64,000 nucleotides of DNA from Paenibacillus albiflavus (GCF_004344915.1 NZ_SKFG01000016.1:1-64000), one strand, 5' to 3'. Positions 45,075 through 54,167 are shown, counted from the stretch's first letter. A program made the numbers and translations. Notes: generated by a model not told the origin, from the letters alone.

Positions 45075-46022
45075 TTGAACAGAACGGATCGATTGCTTGC
45101 AATCATTCTCGAGCTACAGCACAAAGGAACGCAGCGTGCCGAGGATTTGGCAGCTACATTCGAAACGAGCACGAGAACAATTTATCGGGATATGCAGGCG
45201 TTAAGCGAAGCCCGTGTCCCCATTATTGGAGCACCTGGTCAAGGCTACTCACTTGCAGCAGGTTATTTCTTGCCGCCCATAAGTTTAACGGTAGAAGAAG
45301 CTTCAACTGTGCTCCTAGGGCTCGATTTCGTTGAGCAGCAGTTCGATGCCTTATACCGCTCCAAGGCTAGGACAGCTAAAGATAAAATCGAAGTCATTCT
45401 GCCCAAAGCGATCAAGGCTAAAGTCGAACGAGTTCGCCAGAGTCTTCGCATGATCACGACCCAAGCAGCAGTGGATCATGAGTTGCACGGCGATATTCTT
45501 GCTGCATTACGAAGTGCTGTCATCGATGAACGCAGGGTGCGTTTTCATTATACGAAGGGAATAACGGAGTTAGAAGGCAACCGCCATAGTGATCGAACGG
45601 TTGATCCGTATGCGCTTGTTTATGTGAATCATGCATGGGGACTGATTGCCTACTGTCATCTTCGACAGCATATCCGCCACTTTCGCTTGAATCGGATGTC
45701 TGAGCTCATCGTACTTGAGGACTCATTCTCCCGTCCTGCTGATTTTCGTCTACACGCCTACAAACCTGTCGATAACCGAGACACTGCCGTGCAAATTCTG
45801 ATCAAGCCTGAAGCAGCTGAAGAATGGCAGATTAAATCCTATTATTATACGGAATCTATCGTTCATCATGAGAATGGGGTGCTCGTCACCTTACGTGTGA
45901 GACGGGTTGAAGAAGTGCTTTCCTGGGTACTTGGCTTTGGAGCAAATGCCACTGTGCTTGGACCTGACTCGCTCATTCAGCTCATTCGGAATCAAGCTGT
46001 ACAATTATTAAATCGCTACTGA
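45075..46022 (+). CDS. HTH/WYL-domain transcriptional regulator (YafY type)
   Basis: A 315-residue regulator: N-terminal DeoR-like helix-turn-helix (RTDRLLAIILELQHKGTQRA, FETSTRTIYRDMQALSEA) and a WYL domain (VRFHYTKGI, RTVDPYALVYVNHAWGLIAYC, HFRLNRMSELIVLED). WYL domains sense ligands, often nucleic acids or metabolites. TTG 45075 is chosen because AGGAGG lies just upstream. It is divergent from the ABC exporter, which it probably regulates. Confidence 0.9.
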   Translation: MNRTDRLLAIILELQHKGTQRAEDLAATFETSTRTIYRDMQALSEARVPIIGAPGQGYSLAAGYFLPPISLTVEEASTVLLGLDFVEQQFDALYRSKARTAKDKIEVILPKAIKAKVERVRQSLRMITTQAAVDHELHGDILAALRSAVIDERRVRFHYTKGITELEGNRHSDRTVDPYALVYVNHAWGLIAYCHLRQHIRHFRLNRMSELIVLEDSFSRPADFRLHAYKPVDNRDTAVQILIKPEAAEEWQIKSYYYTESIVHHENGVLVTLRVRRVEEVLSWVLGFGANATVLGPDSLIQLIRNQAVQLLNRY

Positions 46023-46042
46023 CATAATGCTGTCAGTAGCGA
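46012..46042 (+). terminator. Hairpin after the WYL regulator
   Basis: ATCGCTACTGACA, overlapping the stop codon, pairs perfectly with TGTCAGTAGCGAT. Only a weak T content follows, so termination may be partial. Confidence 0.55.
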
Positions 46043-46082
46043 TGTTATATAGTTGAGTTATTACCTGAAGGGAGCTTGAACA

Positions 46083-46619
46083 ATGAATATCGATACGAAC
46101 CAAACACTGCACAAATTAGAGGAGACAGCTCAATTCTACCTAAATCAGCTAGATCAGCTTACGATGGAACAGCTCACTTATAAGACAGATGAGACAGATT
46201 GGTCTTTAGGTCAAATGTATGTCCACCTCATTAATTCCGCATTACATATGCAGATTAGGAACATTGAACTTTGCCGTGAACTGCAGACGGATAGAAGCCA
46301 GCCGATCATCGAGGGTAAAAGTGAAGCTGGAGAATCGATCTTCGCGCTAGGCAGCTTCCCTCCGATCCGCGTTGCTGTCCCGCCTTCTCCTGCGTACACA
46401 CCCGGTCAGCCAACGAGTAAAGAACAGCTTGTCCTAGGCTTTCAGCAGGTATTGAATCGAATGCAGGAGATTGAACCAACGATCGCCGCAATTCCAGCAA
46501 CTAACCTTGTTGCCCATCCGAGATTTGGAGGTCTAAACGCGATTGAATGGTTCACATTAATTGAAATGCATTATCGGCATCATCTGCTGCAAAACGAGCG
46601 ATTGCTCGGTTTATTATAG
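46083..46619 (+). CDS. DinB-family protein
   Basis: A 178-residue four-helix-bundle protein of the DinB/YfiT group: WSLGQMYVHLINSALHMQI near the start and WFTLIEMHYRHHLLQNERL at the end supply the metal-binding histidines. Family members are thiol-dependent S-transferases (for example bacillithiol enzymes) or of unknown role. It starts at ATG 46083 behind GAAGGGAG. It is terminated by the first copy of the dispersed repeat. Confidence 0.82.
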   Translation: MNIDTNQTLHKLEETAQFYLNQLDQLTMEQLTYKTDETDWSLGQMYVHLINSALHMQIRNIELCRELQTDRSQPIIEGKSEAGESIFALGSFPPIRVAVPPSPAYTPGQPTSKEQLVLGFQQVLNRMQEIEPTIAAIPATNLVAHPRFGGLNAIEWFTLIEMHYRHHLLQNERLLGLL

Positions 46620-46626
46620 AAAGACA

Positions 46627-46682
46627 AAATGGAGGACCTTGCCAACGGGGCAGGTCCTCAAGTTTTTATATTAAAAGGGAAT
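46627..46682 (+). repeat. Dispersed repeat, copy A (hairpin half only)
   Basis: Carries GGAGGACCTTGCCAACGGGG and CAGGTCCTCAAG, the hairpin end of the repeat, then TATATTAAAAGGG, after which similarity stops. With its plus-strand T-run it can serve as terminator for the DinB gene. Confidence 0.8.
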
Positions 46683-46710
46683 TTGTACTTCCATATATTT
46701 TCGATAAAAC

Positions 46711-46793
46711 AAAAAAACCCGTCCCATTAAGGGACGAGTTAAACTCGCGTTACCACCCAAATTCCACAAAGTGTTCCTTATGAATATCGCGTT
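46711..46793 (-). ncRNA. Orphan T-box 3' half (antiterminator/terminator)
   Basis: Reading the minus strand from the oppC stop, there is GTGGAATTTGGGTGGTAACG followed by CGAG, then the hairpin CTCGTCCC/GGGACGGG and seven T residues. This is the T-box sequence plus terminator. No stem I or specifier loop can precede it because oppC coding sequence ends at 46794, and no gene follows it on this strand. It shares 27 identical bases (46743-46769) with the ileS T-box, so it is probably a relic now acting as the opp terminator. Confidence 0.8.
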
Positions 46794-47666
46794 CTAGCGA
46801 GAATCAAACGCACTTCGCAGTCCGTCACCAACGAAATTGAAGCACATAATAGTCAAGAAAATCATAAAGCCTGGCATGAATGGTACCCAAGGAGCCTCCA
46901 TCATGATCTTTAAGCTCTGAGCACCTTGAAGTATGTTGCCCCAGCTAGCCGTTGGCGGCTGAATACCCAGACCTAGAAAGCTTAAGCTCGATTCTGTAAG
47001 AATCATCGAACCCATCTGCAGGGTTGCTGATACCAGAATAGGAGACAGTGAGTTAGGCAAAATATGACGGAAGATGATTCGGAAATCGGACATTCCGATT
47101 GTGCGAGCTGCATCTACAAACTCACGATTCTTCACGGACAATATTTGCCCCCTGAGAAGTCTGGCTTTACCCATCCACCCAAAAGCAATCAGTACGATAA
47201 TAATATTCATCAGACTGGGTTTTAAGAGCGTAACCACGGTAATCAGCATGAAAATTGTCGGAAAAGCAAGCATGACATCGACGAAACGCATCAATATGCT
47301 ATCTACCTTACCGCCGTAATAACCAGCAAGCGATCCTACCGTTATTCCAATTATCACGGTGAACACAACAGAAATAATACTCACTGCAAGTGATACTTGT
47401 CCACCGTAAAGCACCCGACTGAACAAGTCGCGTCCCAGATCGTCCGTTCCAAACCAATGTTCCCAGCTTGGCGCCTGAAGCCGACTCAGCAAATCCTGTT
47501 CTGCTGGATCATAAGGAGCAATAAGAGGAGCTAACACCGAAAGTATAATGAGCGCGATTAGAATGATGAGACTGATCATCGCCAGCTTATTCCGTTTAAA
47601 TCGTTCCCATGAACGATTCTTAGGCTTTTCTATGACTGGATTGTTCTGCGAAATAACTACGTTCAT
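46794..47666 (-). CDS. oppC: Oligopeptide ABC permease, OppC/DppC type
   Basis: A 290-residue permease with an N-terminal OppC_N region (RFKRNKLAMISLIILIALI), PYDPAEQDLLSRLQAPSWEH, WFGTDDLGRDLFSRVLYG, and the EAA-type loop FVDAARTIGMSDFRIIFRHILPN. It starts at ATG 47666 behind AAGGGG, four bases after oppB. Last gene of the oppDFABC operon. Imports peptides (or nickel, as some relatives do) with the other four subunits. Confidence 0.92.
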   Translation of the reverse strand: MNVVISQNNPVIEKPKNRSWERFKRNKLAMISLIILIALIILSVLAPLIAPYDPAEQDLLSRLQAPSWEHWFGTDDLGRDLFSRVLYGGQVSLAVSIISVVFTVIIGITVGSLAGYYGGKVDSILMRFVDVMLAFPTIFMLITVVTLLKPSLMNIIIVLIAFGWMGKARLLRGQILSVKNREFVDAARTIGMSDFRIIFRHILPNSLSPILVSATLQMGSMILTESSLSFLGLGIQPPTASWGNILQGAQSLKIMMEAPWVPFMPGFMIFLTIMCFNFVGDGLRSAFDSR

Positions 47667-47670
47667 CGTC

Positions 47671-48642
47671 TCACCCCTTCACTTCCGATTTACTTAAGCT
47701 GACCCTCGGATCAAGAATAGCATACAAGACATCCGATATAATGCTCCCTGCAACCGTCAAGAAAGCTCCCATCGTTGTAATCGCGAACAATACAGGGTAA
47801 TCTCTCTGGAAAGCAGCTTCTGTGAATAGTCGGCCCATTCCTGGAAGAGTAAAAATAGCTTCCAAAATTAATGAACCGGCAAATAAACCAGGAATAGCCA
47901 AACCGAGTAATGTCGCAATTGGCATCAATGCATTCCGCATGCCATGCACATTAAGCACCCGACTTCCACTTAATCCCTTAGCTTTGGCTGTTCGCATATA
48001 ATCCTGGTGGATTACCTCCAGCATGCTGGAGCGAATATAGCGCGTCCAGACCGCTGCCTCAGCCAACGCTAATGTAAACACCGGCATAATCAAGTGCTCA
48101 ATGCGATCCCATAAGCTGAACTCTGCGTTGATAGTTTGCATTCCGCCTGAAGGAAGCCAGCCTAGCTTGACGGCAATAAACATAATAAGCATCAGCCCTA
48201 GCCAGAATCCAGGTATCGACATGCCTACAAAGCTAAATCCCGAAACTATCCGATCAAGGCGAGAGTTCGCCTTGATCGCGCATATAATGCCGAGTGGAAT
48301 TGCTATCAATAAGGATACAACAAAGCTCGAGATAGTGAAAAGTAACGTATTCGGAAGACGTTCCAAAATTACTTTGGTCACAGGTTCGTTCTTCAGATAG
48401 GAAGTACCAAAATCCCCTTGCAGCATTCCTGTCAACCAATCCCAGTATTGAACCGGAAGAGGTTTATCAAGACCGTAGGACGCAATTAAATTTTCCTTAT
48501 CGATAGCCTTAATAGTCGGATCTTCGGCAATGGCTGATAGTGGCCCTCCCGGAGCCATATGAATAATGGTGAACGATATGATCGTGATGCCGATCAGAAT
48601 CGGGATGGCGTTAAGTAATCGTCGTAGTACATATTTGCCCAC
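47671..48642 (-). CDS. oppB: Oligopeptide ABC permease, OppB/DppB type
   Basis: A 323-residue permease: N-terminal YVLRRLLNAIPILIGITIISF, the periplasmic HMAPGGPLSAI, YGLDKPLPVQYWDWL, and the cytoplasmic loop DYMRTAKAKGLSGSRVLNVHGMRNAL, all typical of DppB/OppB. It starts at GTG 48642 with a modest GAAGTG site, 31 bases after oppA. The partner OppC gene follows within four bases. Confidence 0.92.
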   Translation of the reverse strand: MGKYVLRRLLNAIPILIGITIISFTIIHMAPGGPLSAIAEDPTIKAIDKENLIASYGLDKPLPVQYWDWLTGMLQGDFGTSYLKNEPVTKVILERLPNTLLFTISSFVVSLLIAIPLGIICAIKANSRLDRIVSGFSFVGMSIPGFWLGLMLIMFIAVKLGWLPSGGMQTINAEFSLWDRIEHLIMPVFTLALAEAAVWTRYIRSSMLEVIHQDYMRTAKAKGLSGSRVLNVHGMRNALMPIATLLGLAIPGLFAGSLILEAIFTLPGMGRLFTEAAFQRDYPVLFAITTMGAFLTVAGSIISDVLYAILDPRVSLSKSEVKG

Positions 48643-48673
48643 CGAATTTCACTTCTTTCTTTAATACTTTGTC

Positions 48674-50347
48674 TTACTTAGTGAAGTACCATTTCTCGAC
48701 CTCTTTAAGAGAATCTCTATTCGGGTTATATCCTTCTAATTTAGCAGGATATGCTAGTGTAGTCGTTGGAGAATACAAGAATGTATACGGCTGGTCTTCT
48801 GCGATTAATGCATCAACTTTATTTAATAATTCTTTACGCTTAGCCATGTCAAATGATTTCAAATCCTCGTCAATCAACTTATCAACCTCTGGATTACTAT
48901 ATGATACTGTGTTCAAACCGCCTTCGATTTCACTTGAATGCCAAATACCTTTTGGATTCGGGTCACCGGAGATACTCCAAGCGTAGTAAATCGCTTCGAA
49001 ATTTTTACCCTGGAAGTTTTTAGTGAAAGCAGAGCCTTCAAATAGACGAGTATTTACGATAATTCCAGCTTTTTTCAGTTGTTGTTGAATAACTGTCATC
49101 GCTTTCTCACGGATTACGTTACCTTGGATATTCTGCATCTCGAATTCAAATTTCTTGCCGTCTTTAACCATGATTCCATCGGCACCCGGTTTCCATCCAG
49201 CTTCTGCAAGCAATTCCTTGGCTTTCTCAACGTTATACTCAAATTTAGGCACATCATCTGTATAGTGCCAGTAAGATGGAGGCGTCTCGCTGTTTACAAT
49301 TTTACCTTGTCCTTCTGCAACATTATCAACAATAGCTTGGCGATCGATTAGCATCGTTAACGCCTGACGAACCTTCTTGTCCTGGAATAACGGGTTATTC
49401 AAGTTCCAACCAACGAAACTGTATGAGCTAGAGCTAATACCTTTTTGCAGTTTAATATTACCGCTTGTTTGGGCATACTGCTCAATAACAGAAAGATTAT
49501 CTGGTGGTACCGCTACAAAGTTCAGTTCACCTGTCTGCAATTGTGCCATCATTGCATTGGCATTTGCCATAATTTTAGTCGTAATTTTTTCAATTGCAGG
49601 TTTACCATTATAGTAATTTTCATTACGTGTATAGGTCAGGTATTGCCCCGCCTTCCATTCCGTTAGCTTATAAGGACCAGAACCGATTGGATTTTTGAAA
49701 AATTCGGACTTGTCCATATCTTTAATTGGCGTATCTTTCAATAAATGCTGCGGCAATATGTTATAAGGCATCATATCGATGTATCCAGCATTCAGCTCTT
49801 TGAAAGTAAACTTGATTGTAGCATCATCTACCTTCTCAACCTTATCTACAGACGTAAAAGTTCCTTTACGAGGACCTTTATAATCTTCGCTAAGCGGAAT
49901 GTTATATGTGAATACAACATCATCTGCAGTTACCGGCTGACCATCTGAGAACTTAGCATCGGTACGAATTTTGATTGTCATTTCCATTTTATCGTCTGAA
50001 AATGTTGGCTGACCATCTGCTAAATCTGGTACAATCTCTTGTTTTTCGTTAAATTTGTACAAAGTGCTGAACACCAAATCAATTGATTCACTTGATGTTG
50101 TAGTCGTCGCCCAGAAACGGATAAATCCCTGAGGCTCTGCAAGGTAGGCAGTTATAATTTCTCCGCCATCCACTTTCTCACCCTTCTGTGCTTCAGGCGT
50201 ACTCGCTGGTGCCGTACCGGCAGGCGTTGCTGATGGATCAGTCTTGGCCGTGTTGTTGCTTGACCCGCAGCCTGACAATAGCAAACCTATTGACATGACA
50301 CTTGCAAGCATAATAGTTGGTAACTTTCTAGAACGTTTTGTCAACAT
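48674..50347 (-). CDS. oppA: Oligopeptide-binding lipoprotein (SBP_bac_5)
   Basis: A 557-residue extracellular binding lipoprotein: signal peptide with lipobox LSGC, a Thr/Pro/Ala-rich linker (TPAGTAPASTPEAQ), then the SBP_bac_5 fold (DLADGQPTFSDDKMEMTIKI, FSDGQPVTADDVVFTYN, FKNPIGSGPYKLTEW, KVRQALTMLIDRQAIVDNV). It binds peptides outside the cell for the OppB/OppC channel. It starts at ATG 50347 behind GAGGGGG. In the middle of the operon after both ATPase genes. Confidence 0.93.
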   Translation of the reverse strand: MLTKRSRKLPTIMLASVMSIGLLLSGCGSSNNTAKTDPSATPAGTAPASTPEAQKGEKVDGGEIITAYLAEPQGFIRFWATTTTSSESIDLVFSTLYKFNEKQEIVPDLADGQPTFSDDKMEMTIKIRTDAKFSDGQPVTADDVVFTYNIPLSEDYKGPRKGTFTSVDKVEKVDDATIKFTFKELNAGYIDMMPYNILPQHLLKDTPIKDMDKSEFFKNPIGSGPYKLTEWKAGQYLTYTRNENYYNGKPAIEKITTKIMANANAMMAQLQTGELNFVAVPPDNLSVIEQYAQTSGNIKLQKGISSSSYSFVGWNLNNPLFQDKKVRQALTMLIDRQAIVDNVAEGQGKIVNSETPPSYWHYTDDVPKFEYNVEKAKELLAEAGWKPGADGIMVKDGKKFEFEMQNIQGNVIREKAMTVIQQQLKKAGIIVNTRLFEGSAFTKNFQGKNFEAIYYAWSISGDPNPKGIWHSSEIEGGLNTVSYSNPEVDKLIDEDLKSFDMAKRKELLNKVDALIAEDQPYTFLYSPTTTLAYPAKLEGYNPNRDSLKEVEKWYFTK

Positions 50348-50379
50348 TAAAAATAATCCCCCTCATTGTATAATTGTTT

Positions 50380-51336
50380 TTATATGAAATGGCACGATGC
50401 ATAATGCCCCGGCTCAATTTCTCGAAAAATAGGCTTCTCTGCGCTGCAGCGTTGAACTGCATGCGGGCACCGAGGATGAAACGGACATCCTGATGGCGGA
50501 TTAGCCGCATTTGGGACTTCACCGCTTAGAACGATTCGGTCTCGCTTGTTTTCTATGTCAGGTTCAGGAACAGCTGACAAGAGCGCTTGCGTATAGGGAT
50601 GCTTCGGATTATCAAATAACTGATCACGGCTAGCCGTCTCTACGATTTGTCCCAAGTACATTACTGCCACTCTGTCAGAGATATGTCTCACAATGCTCAA
50701 ATTATGAGAGATGAACAAGTAGGACACTTTGGTTTGCGTTTGCAGCTCACCAAGCAGATTGACAATTTGAGCTTGGACAGAAACATCCAGGGCAGAAACA
50801 GGCTCGTCCGCTACAATGAGTTTAGGGTTTAAGGAAATGGCCCGGGCAATAGCAATGCGCTGCCTCTGGCCTCCCGAGAACTCATGAGGGTATAGCCTCG
50901 AAGCTTGTGCTCTCAGTCCTACCATTTCTATTAAAGCTTCTGCACGCTGCATGGCTTCCTGTCCGCTTAATCCTGCCTGTATGATTAAAGGCTCTGCGAT
51001 AGCTTTACCAATTGTCATACGTGGGTTAAGAGAAGCATATGGGTCTTGAAAAACACATTGTAGATCTTTGCGCAGCGGGCGAAGCTGCCGCTGATTCAAT
51101 TTACCAAGGTCGACACCGTCGAAGAGTATTTGGCCATTGGTCAAATCAAGCAAACGTAAAACCAATCGGCCAACTGTCGATTTGCCACAGCCAGACTCGC
51201 CTACGATTCCCAATGTCTCACCTTTATTAACTGTAAAGTCAACTCCGTCAACTGCTTTAACTGCGCCATTCTTGGAGCTATTGCCTATCCTAAAATGCTT
51301 TTTGAGTCCTTTTACTTCAAGAAGTGGAGTACTCAC
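50380..51336 (-). CDS. oppF: Oligopeptide ABC ATPase, OppF/DppF type
   Basis: A 318-residue ATPase: Walker [30 protein letters not shown], signature [15 protein letters not shown], Walker [13 protein letters not shown], and the C-terminal oligopeptide cap [14 protein letters not shown] with clustered cysteines that in relatives hold an Fe-S cluster. It starts at GTG 51336 behind AAGGGGG and lies 24 bases after oppD. Confidence 0.94.
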   Translation of the reverse strand: MSTPLLEVKGLKKHFRIGNSSKNGAVKAVDGVDFTVNKGETLGIVGESGCGKSTVGRLVLRLLDLTNGQILFDGVDLGKLNQRQLRPLRKDLQCVFQDPYASLNPRMTIGKAIAEPLIIQAGLSGQEAMQRAEALIEMVGLRAQASRLYPHEFSGGQRQRIAIARAISLNPKLIVADEPVSALDVSVQAQIVNLLGELQTQTKVSYLFISHNLSIVRHISDRVAVMYLGQIVETASRDQLFDNPKHPYTQALLSAVPEPDIENKRDRIVLSGEVPNAANPPSGCPFHPRCPHAVQRCSAEKPIFREIEPGHYASCHFI

Positions 51337-51360
51337 GTTCTATATCCCCCTTTACGTCTG

Positions 51361-52338
51361 CTAAACCATGATGCATCGTACCTTATGACCCGAACCCATC
51401 TCCCTCAATTCAGGCATCTGAGCTCTGCATGCCTCTGTTGCCATTGAACAGCGGTCTGCAAAACGGCATCCAGCTGGAAAATTGCCTGCTTGAGGTACTG
51501 TACCAGGAATCGGGGACAATTTCTCAATTGCTCCCTGCATACGAGGAGTGGAATTCAGCAATCCTTTGGTATAAGGATGCAATGGAGAGGTAAACAATGT
51601 GCGAACATCAGCGGTTTCTACGATCTGTCCAGCGTACATTACAATGACACGGTGTGCCATCTCGGCTACCACTCCCAGATCATGTGTAATGAAAAGAACG
51701 GACATACTGGACTCCTGAATCAAGTCTCGAATCAAATCTAGCACTTGGGCTTGAATGGTTACATCCAGTGCAGTCGTTGGTTCATCCGCTATTAGCAGAT
51801 CTGGCTTGCAGGCCATCGACATGGCCAGCATCACTCTCTGCCGCATACCGCCAGACAGACGATGAGGGTACTCCTTGCGAATTCTGGTCGGCTCTGGAAA
51901 ACCTACCCTGCGCAGCCAGTTATCTGCGATTTCGTTTGCTTCTGTTTTCGTATGCCCCAGATGCCTTTTAATCGCTTCCGTCATTTGTACACCAATGGTT
52001 AGTACGGGATTCAGAGAGGTCATTGGCTCTTGAAAGATCATCGCGATATGCCGACCCCGTACCTTCGACATCTCTTTGTTCTTCAGACCAACCAGATTAC
52101 GTCCGCGAAAGCAGACCTCTCCTTCGGTTACTTCACCATCCCCTGGCAGAAGCTGCATGATTGACAAGGAAGTCATGCTTTTGCCACAGCCAGACTCGCC
52201 GACCAGGGCGACTACTTCATTCTGTCCAATTTCAAAGTCAATGCCATCGACAATGGTTTTCTCACTCTTTCTATCTTTAAACACTGTCTTAAGCGCCTTT
52301 ACTTCCAAAATTGCTTCACGTATGTTGCTCACCTTCAT
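51361..52338 (-). CDS. oppD: Oligopeptide ABC ATPase, OppD/DppD type
   Basis: A 325-residue ATPase: Walker [31 protein letters not shown], signature [15 protein letters not shown], Walker [13 protein letters not shown], and the oligopeptide cap [15 protein letters not shown]. It is the first gene of the operon. ATG 52338 is used although its ribosome site is weak; an alternative GTG two codons later is possible. A sigma-A-like promoter and a CodY-like box lie upstream. Confidence 0.93.
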   Translation of the reverse strand: MKVSNIREAILEVKALKTVFKDRKSEKTIVDGIDFEIGQNEVVALVGESGCGKSMTSLSIMQLLPGDGEVTEGEVCFRGRNLVGLKNKEMSKVRGRHIAMIFQEPMTSLNPVLTIGVQMTEAIKRHLGHTKTEANEIADNWLRRVGFPEPTRIRKEYPHRLSGGMRQRVMLAMSMACKPDLLIADEPTTALDVTIQAQVLDLIRDLIQESSMSVLFITHDLGVVAEMAHRVIVMYAGQIVETADVRTLFTSPLHPYTKGLLNSTPRMQGAIEKLSPIPGTVPQAGNFPAGCRFADRCSMATEACRAQMPELREMGSGHKVRCIMV

Positions 52339-52380
52339 TTCACTCTGTTAAAGTATAGTGCAAAATTCTCATTTTTGTAT

Positions 52381-52409
52381 ATAATAAGACTATTTGACTA
52401 GTTTGTCAC
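52381..52409 (-). promoter_or_regulatory. Candidate opp operon promoter
   Basis: Minus-strand GTGACA (52409-52404), 17 bases, TATTAT (52386-52381), about 45 bases before the oppD ATG. The surroundings are AT-rich, so this is a moderate call. Confidence 0.5.
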
Positions 52410-52624
52410 TACCTCTTTTAGCGAAAAAAGAAATTTATTGAAAAAAAATGTCTAAATAAAACGAAAAATGCTATAAAAAATGCTATATTATATGAATTCA
52501 TGTCGCTAAAAAATTATTCTAATTCTATCATAAACATTTCATATAATTTAGGAATTTGGTGACAATTTTTTGAATTTACTATAATTCATATTAGATTAGT
52601 ACCTAGTTCTTATTATTATTTAAC

Positions 52625-52639
52625 AATTTTTAGAAAATT
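52625..52639. promoter_or_regulatory. CodY-like box upstream of opp
   Basis: AATTTTTAGAAAATT matches 14 of 15 positions of the CodY consensus AATTTTCWGAAAATT. It lies about 290 bases upstream of oppD; opp operons are common CodY targets. Chance occurrence in AT-rich DNA is possible. Confidence 0.4.
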
Positions 52640-52718
52640 CAAAATTTTAAGGTGTAGATCAAGAAAGCCATCTATAGTGCTACTATAGCAATACTTTTTT
52701 GAAGACAGAAGGCTCGAC

Positions 52719-52774
52719 AAAAAAGGAGGAGCTCGCCAACGTGGCAGATCCTTAAGGTTTTTATATTGGGCGAT
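52719..52774 (+). repeat. Dispersed repeat, copy B (degenerate hairpin half)
   Basis: AAAAAAGGAGGAGCTCGCCAAC, then GTGGCAGATCCTTAAGG and TTTTTATATT: the hairpin end of the repeat with several substitutions that weaken the stem. Similarity stops after TATATT. Confidence 0.65.
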
Positions 52775-52803
52775 GTTTTAAAACAATGTTGAAATTAAAT
52801 AAC

Positions 52804-52835
52804 TTTTAAGGGAAGCCATCTTGACTTCCCTTAAT
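52804..52835 (-). terminator. Terminator of the alpha/beta hydrolase gene
   Basis: TTAAGGGAAG and CTTCCCTTAA form a perfect 10-bp stem about 40 bases past the stop codon. Confidence 0.65.
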
Positions 52836-52875
52836 TCGCTTTTAAAGAAATTTATACATCAATCATTTTTTATTA

Positions 52876-53586
52876 TCATTTAACGTAAATATGTTTTTTC
52901 AGCCATTGTCTGAAATACTGCAACTGTTCCTCAGAATGGAAATAGTGTTCTCCATTCTCCATTACTTGCAAATTACAGTTAAAACGTTTATTAAATTCAG
53001 ATACAACGTCAAACTCACATAAGTTATCTTCTGAACCATAGAGAATTGAAGTTGGATTATTCCAAGCAACAATAGGATGTTCTTTCACATAACAGTAGTA
53101 ATCCCAATAGAGAGTTTGTCCAATAGGTGTAGATATTTCTTTCTCTATTTTTAGTCTACTCTCACTTACGTTAAACCATGTCATCATATTATTTATGATA
53201 CGTTCCATATTTACCACAGGAGAGAGAAACAAGCACTGCTTTAACGGCTCACGGCTATATTCTAATAGGCAAAAATATGCTCCCATGCTACAAGCAAAAA
53301 TGCTTATATTATTTGATAACGATTTTGCATAGGTCATAATTGTGTTAAGGTCTTGAACACAGTTTTGAACTTTGCAAAGATAAGTATCATCCTTACGGTC
53401 ACCATGTTGAGGTAAATCAAAACTAAGCACTTGATAACCTACTGCTGTTGCTTCTTCTGCAAATACAATAATCGAGTCATCTGCCTTATTTGACATGTTA
53501 CCATGCACCACCACAAATAACTTATCTGATTTGTCACCCCACAAAATTGCTGGAATGTGTTCTATTTTGAAATTATTTTTTATCAT
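52876..53586 (-). CDS. Alpha/beta-hydrolase fold protein
   Basis: A 236-residue protein with an alpha/beta-hydrolase layout: LFVVVHGNMSNKADD (oxyanion region), VLSFDLPQHGDRKDD, the nucleophile elbow ACSMGAYF (Ser in an atypical A-C-S-M-G), ILYGSEDNLCEF (acid) and GEHYFHSEEQL (catalytic His). Substrate unknown. It starts at ATG 53586 behind GGAGGATAAATT. Its base composition is more AT-rich than the neighbours, and fragments of the dispersed repeat lie on both sides, suggesting it was acquired as a unit. Confidence 0.78.
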   Translation of the reverse strand: MIKNNFKIEHIPAILWGDKSDKLFVVVHGNMSNKADDSIIVFAEEATAVGYQVLSFDLPQHGDRKDDTYLCKVQNCVQDLNTIMTYAKSLSNNISIFACSMGAYFCLLEYSREPLKQCLFLSPVVNMERIINNMMTWFNVSESRLKIEKEISTPIGQTLYWDYYCYVKEHPIVAWNNPTSILYGSEDNLCEFDVVSEFNKRFNCNLQVMENGEHYFHSEEQLQYFRQWLKKHIYVK

Positions 53587-53671
53587 TACAATTTATCCTC
53601 CATGAAATGCAACTGTTCTTGTTGAGATACTGATAGTTTTTGAATATCTGAAATCAAAGAATTTACACTTG

Positions 53672-53697
53672 CCATAATAGGAATATTTCATTTATGT
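53672..53697 (+). repeat. Dispersed repeat, fragment F (distal end only)
   Basis: CCATAATAGGAATATTTCAT and a few following bases match the distal end of the full repeat copies (CCATAACAGGAATATTTCAT). The hairpin half is absent here; copy B supplies it on the other side of the hydrolase gene. Confidence 0.55.
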
Positions 53698-53732
53698 TAA
53701 AATGTTGATAACTAACAACCGAGGTGATGAAT

Positions 53733-54002
53733 ATGGCTAAGAAAAACAGACAGACTCCCGCTTCCGCTAGATCAGCAGCTCTACAGGAAGATAAACCTGC
53801 AACGCTCAAGGATTTGCTTAATCCAGAGCTTGTCAGCAAGCTTAGAGCACAAGCTGATGCAATGAGAGAAGTAGAGGCCAAGCAGAAGGAAGAAGCGCGT
53901 AAGCAAGCTGAAGAAGCTCGCAAGAAAGAGCAAAAGCGCCTCGACAACAATTTCGAGCATCTTCTTGAGAATAGCAAGATGGATTGGCGTAAATTCAAAT
54001 AA
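53733..54002 (+). CDS. YqkE-like small charged protein (DUF3886)
   Basis: An 89-residue hydrophilic protein: N-terminal KKNRQTPASAR, ATLKDLLNPELVSKLRAQAD, a Lys/Glu/Ala coiled coil (AKQKEEARKQAEEARKKEQK) and the family end SKMDWRKFK. It matches the Bacillus YqkE family in length and both end motifs; function unknown. ATG 53733 follows GAGGTG at six bases; the ATG and GTG just upstream are inside or beside that site. Confidence 0.82.
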   Translation: MAKKNRQTPASARSAALQEDKPATLKDLLNPELVSKLRAQADAMREVEAKQKEEARKQAEEARKKEQKRLDNNFEHLLENSKMDWRKFK

Positions 54003-54005
54003 AGC

Positions 54006-54056
54006 GCAAAGAACAGCAATTAGGCATATTTCCTAGCTGCTGTTCTTCGTTTTTTA
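54006..54056. terminator. Terminator after the YqkE-like gene
   Basis: AAGAACAGCA pairs with TGCTGTTCTT (with an inner AGG/CCT) and is followed by CGTTTTTTAG on the plus strand. ileS converges about 110 bases away. Confidence 0.75.
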
Positions 54057-54167
54057 GTGACAATCATGCTCAACGAGTAAGACGGATATGTCAATATTGT
54101 ACGCGACGAAATTAACAGGAATGTGGCATGTTATTTTTATCGTTTATGTGAAAATCGACAGGTTACT

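Larger units (their letters stand above)
52339..52875. other. AT-rich gap upstream of opp
   Basis: This 537-base gap contains no convincing gene. It holds the opp promoter (52381-52409, minus), a CodY-like box (52625-52639), a degenerate dispersed-repeat copy (52719-52774) and the terminator of the hydrolase gene. The rest is very AT-rich with TATA-like words that I cannot interpret. Confidence 0.6.

Noticed and set aside
52339-52718. Several TATAAT-like words considered as extra promoters or a small RNA gene.
   Set aside because: The stretch is so AT-rich that such words are expected by chance, and I found no terminator to define a transcript.
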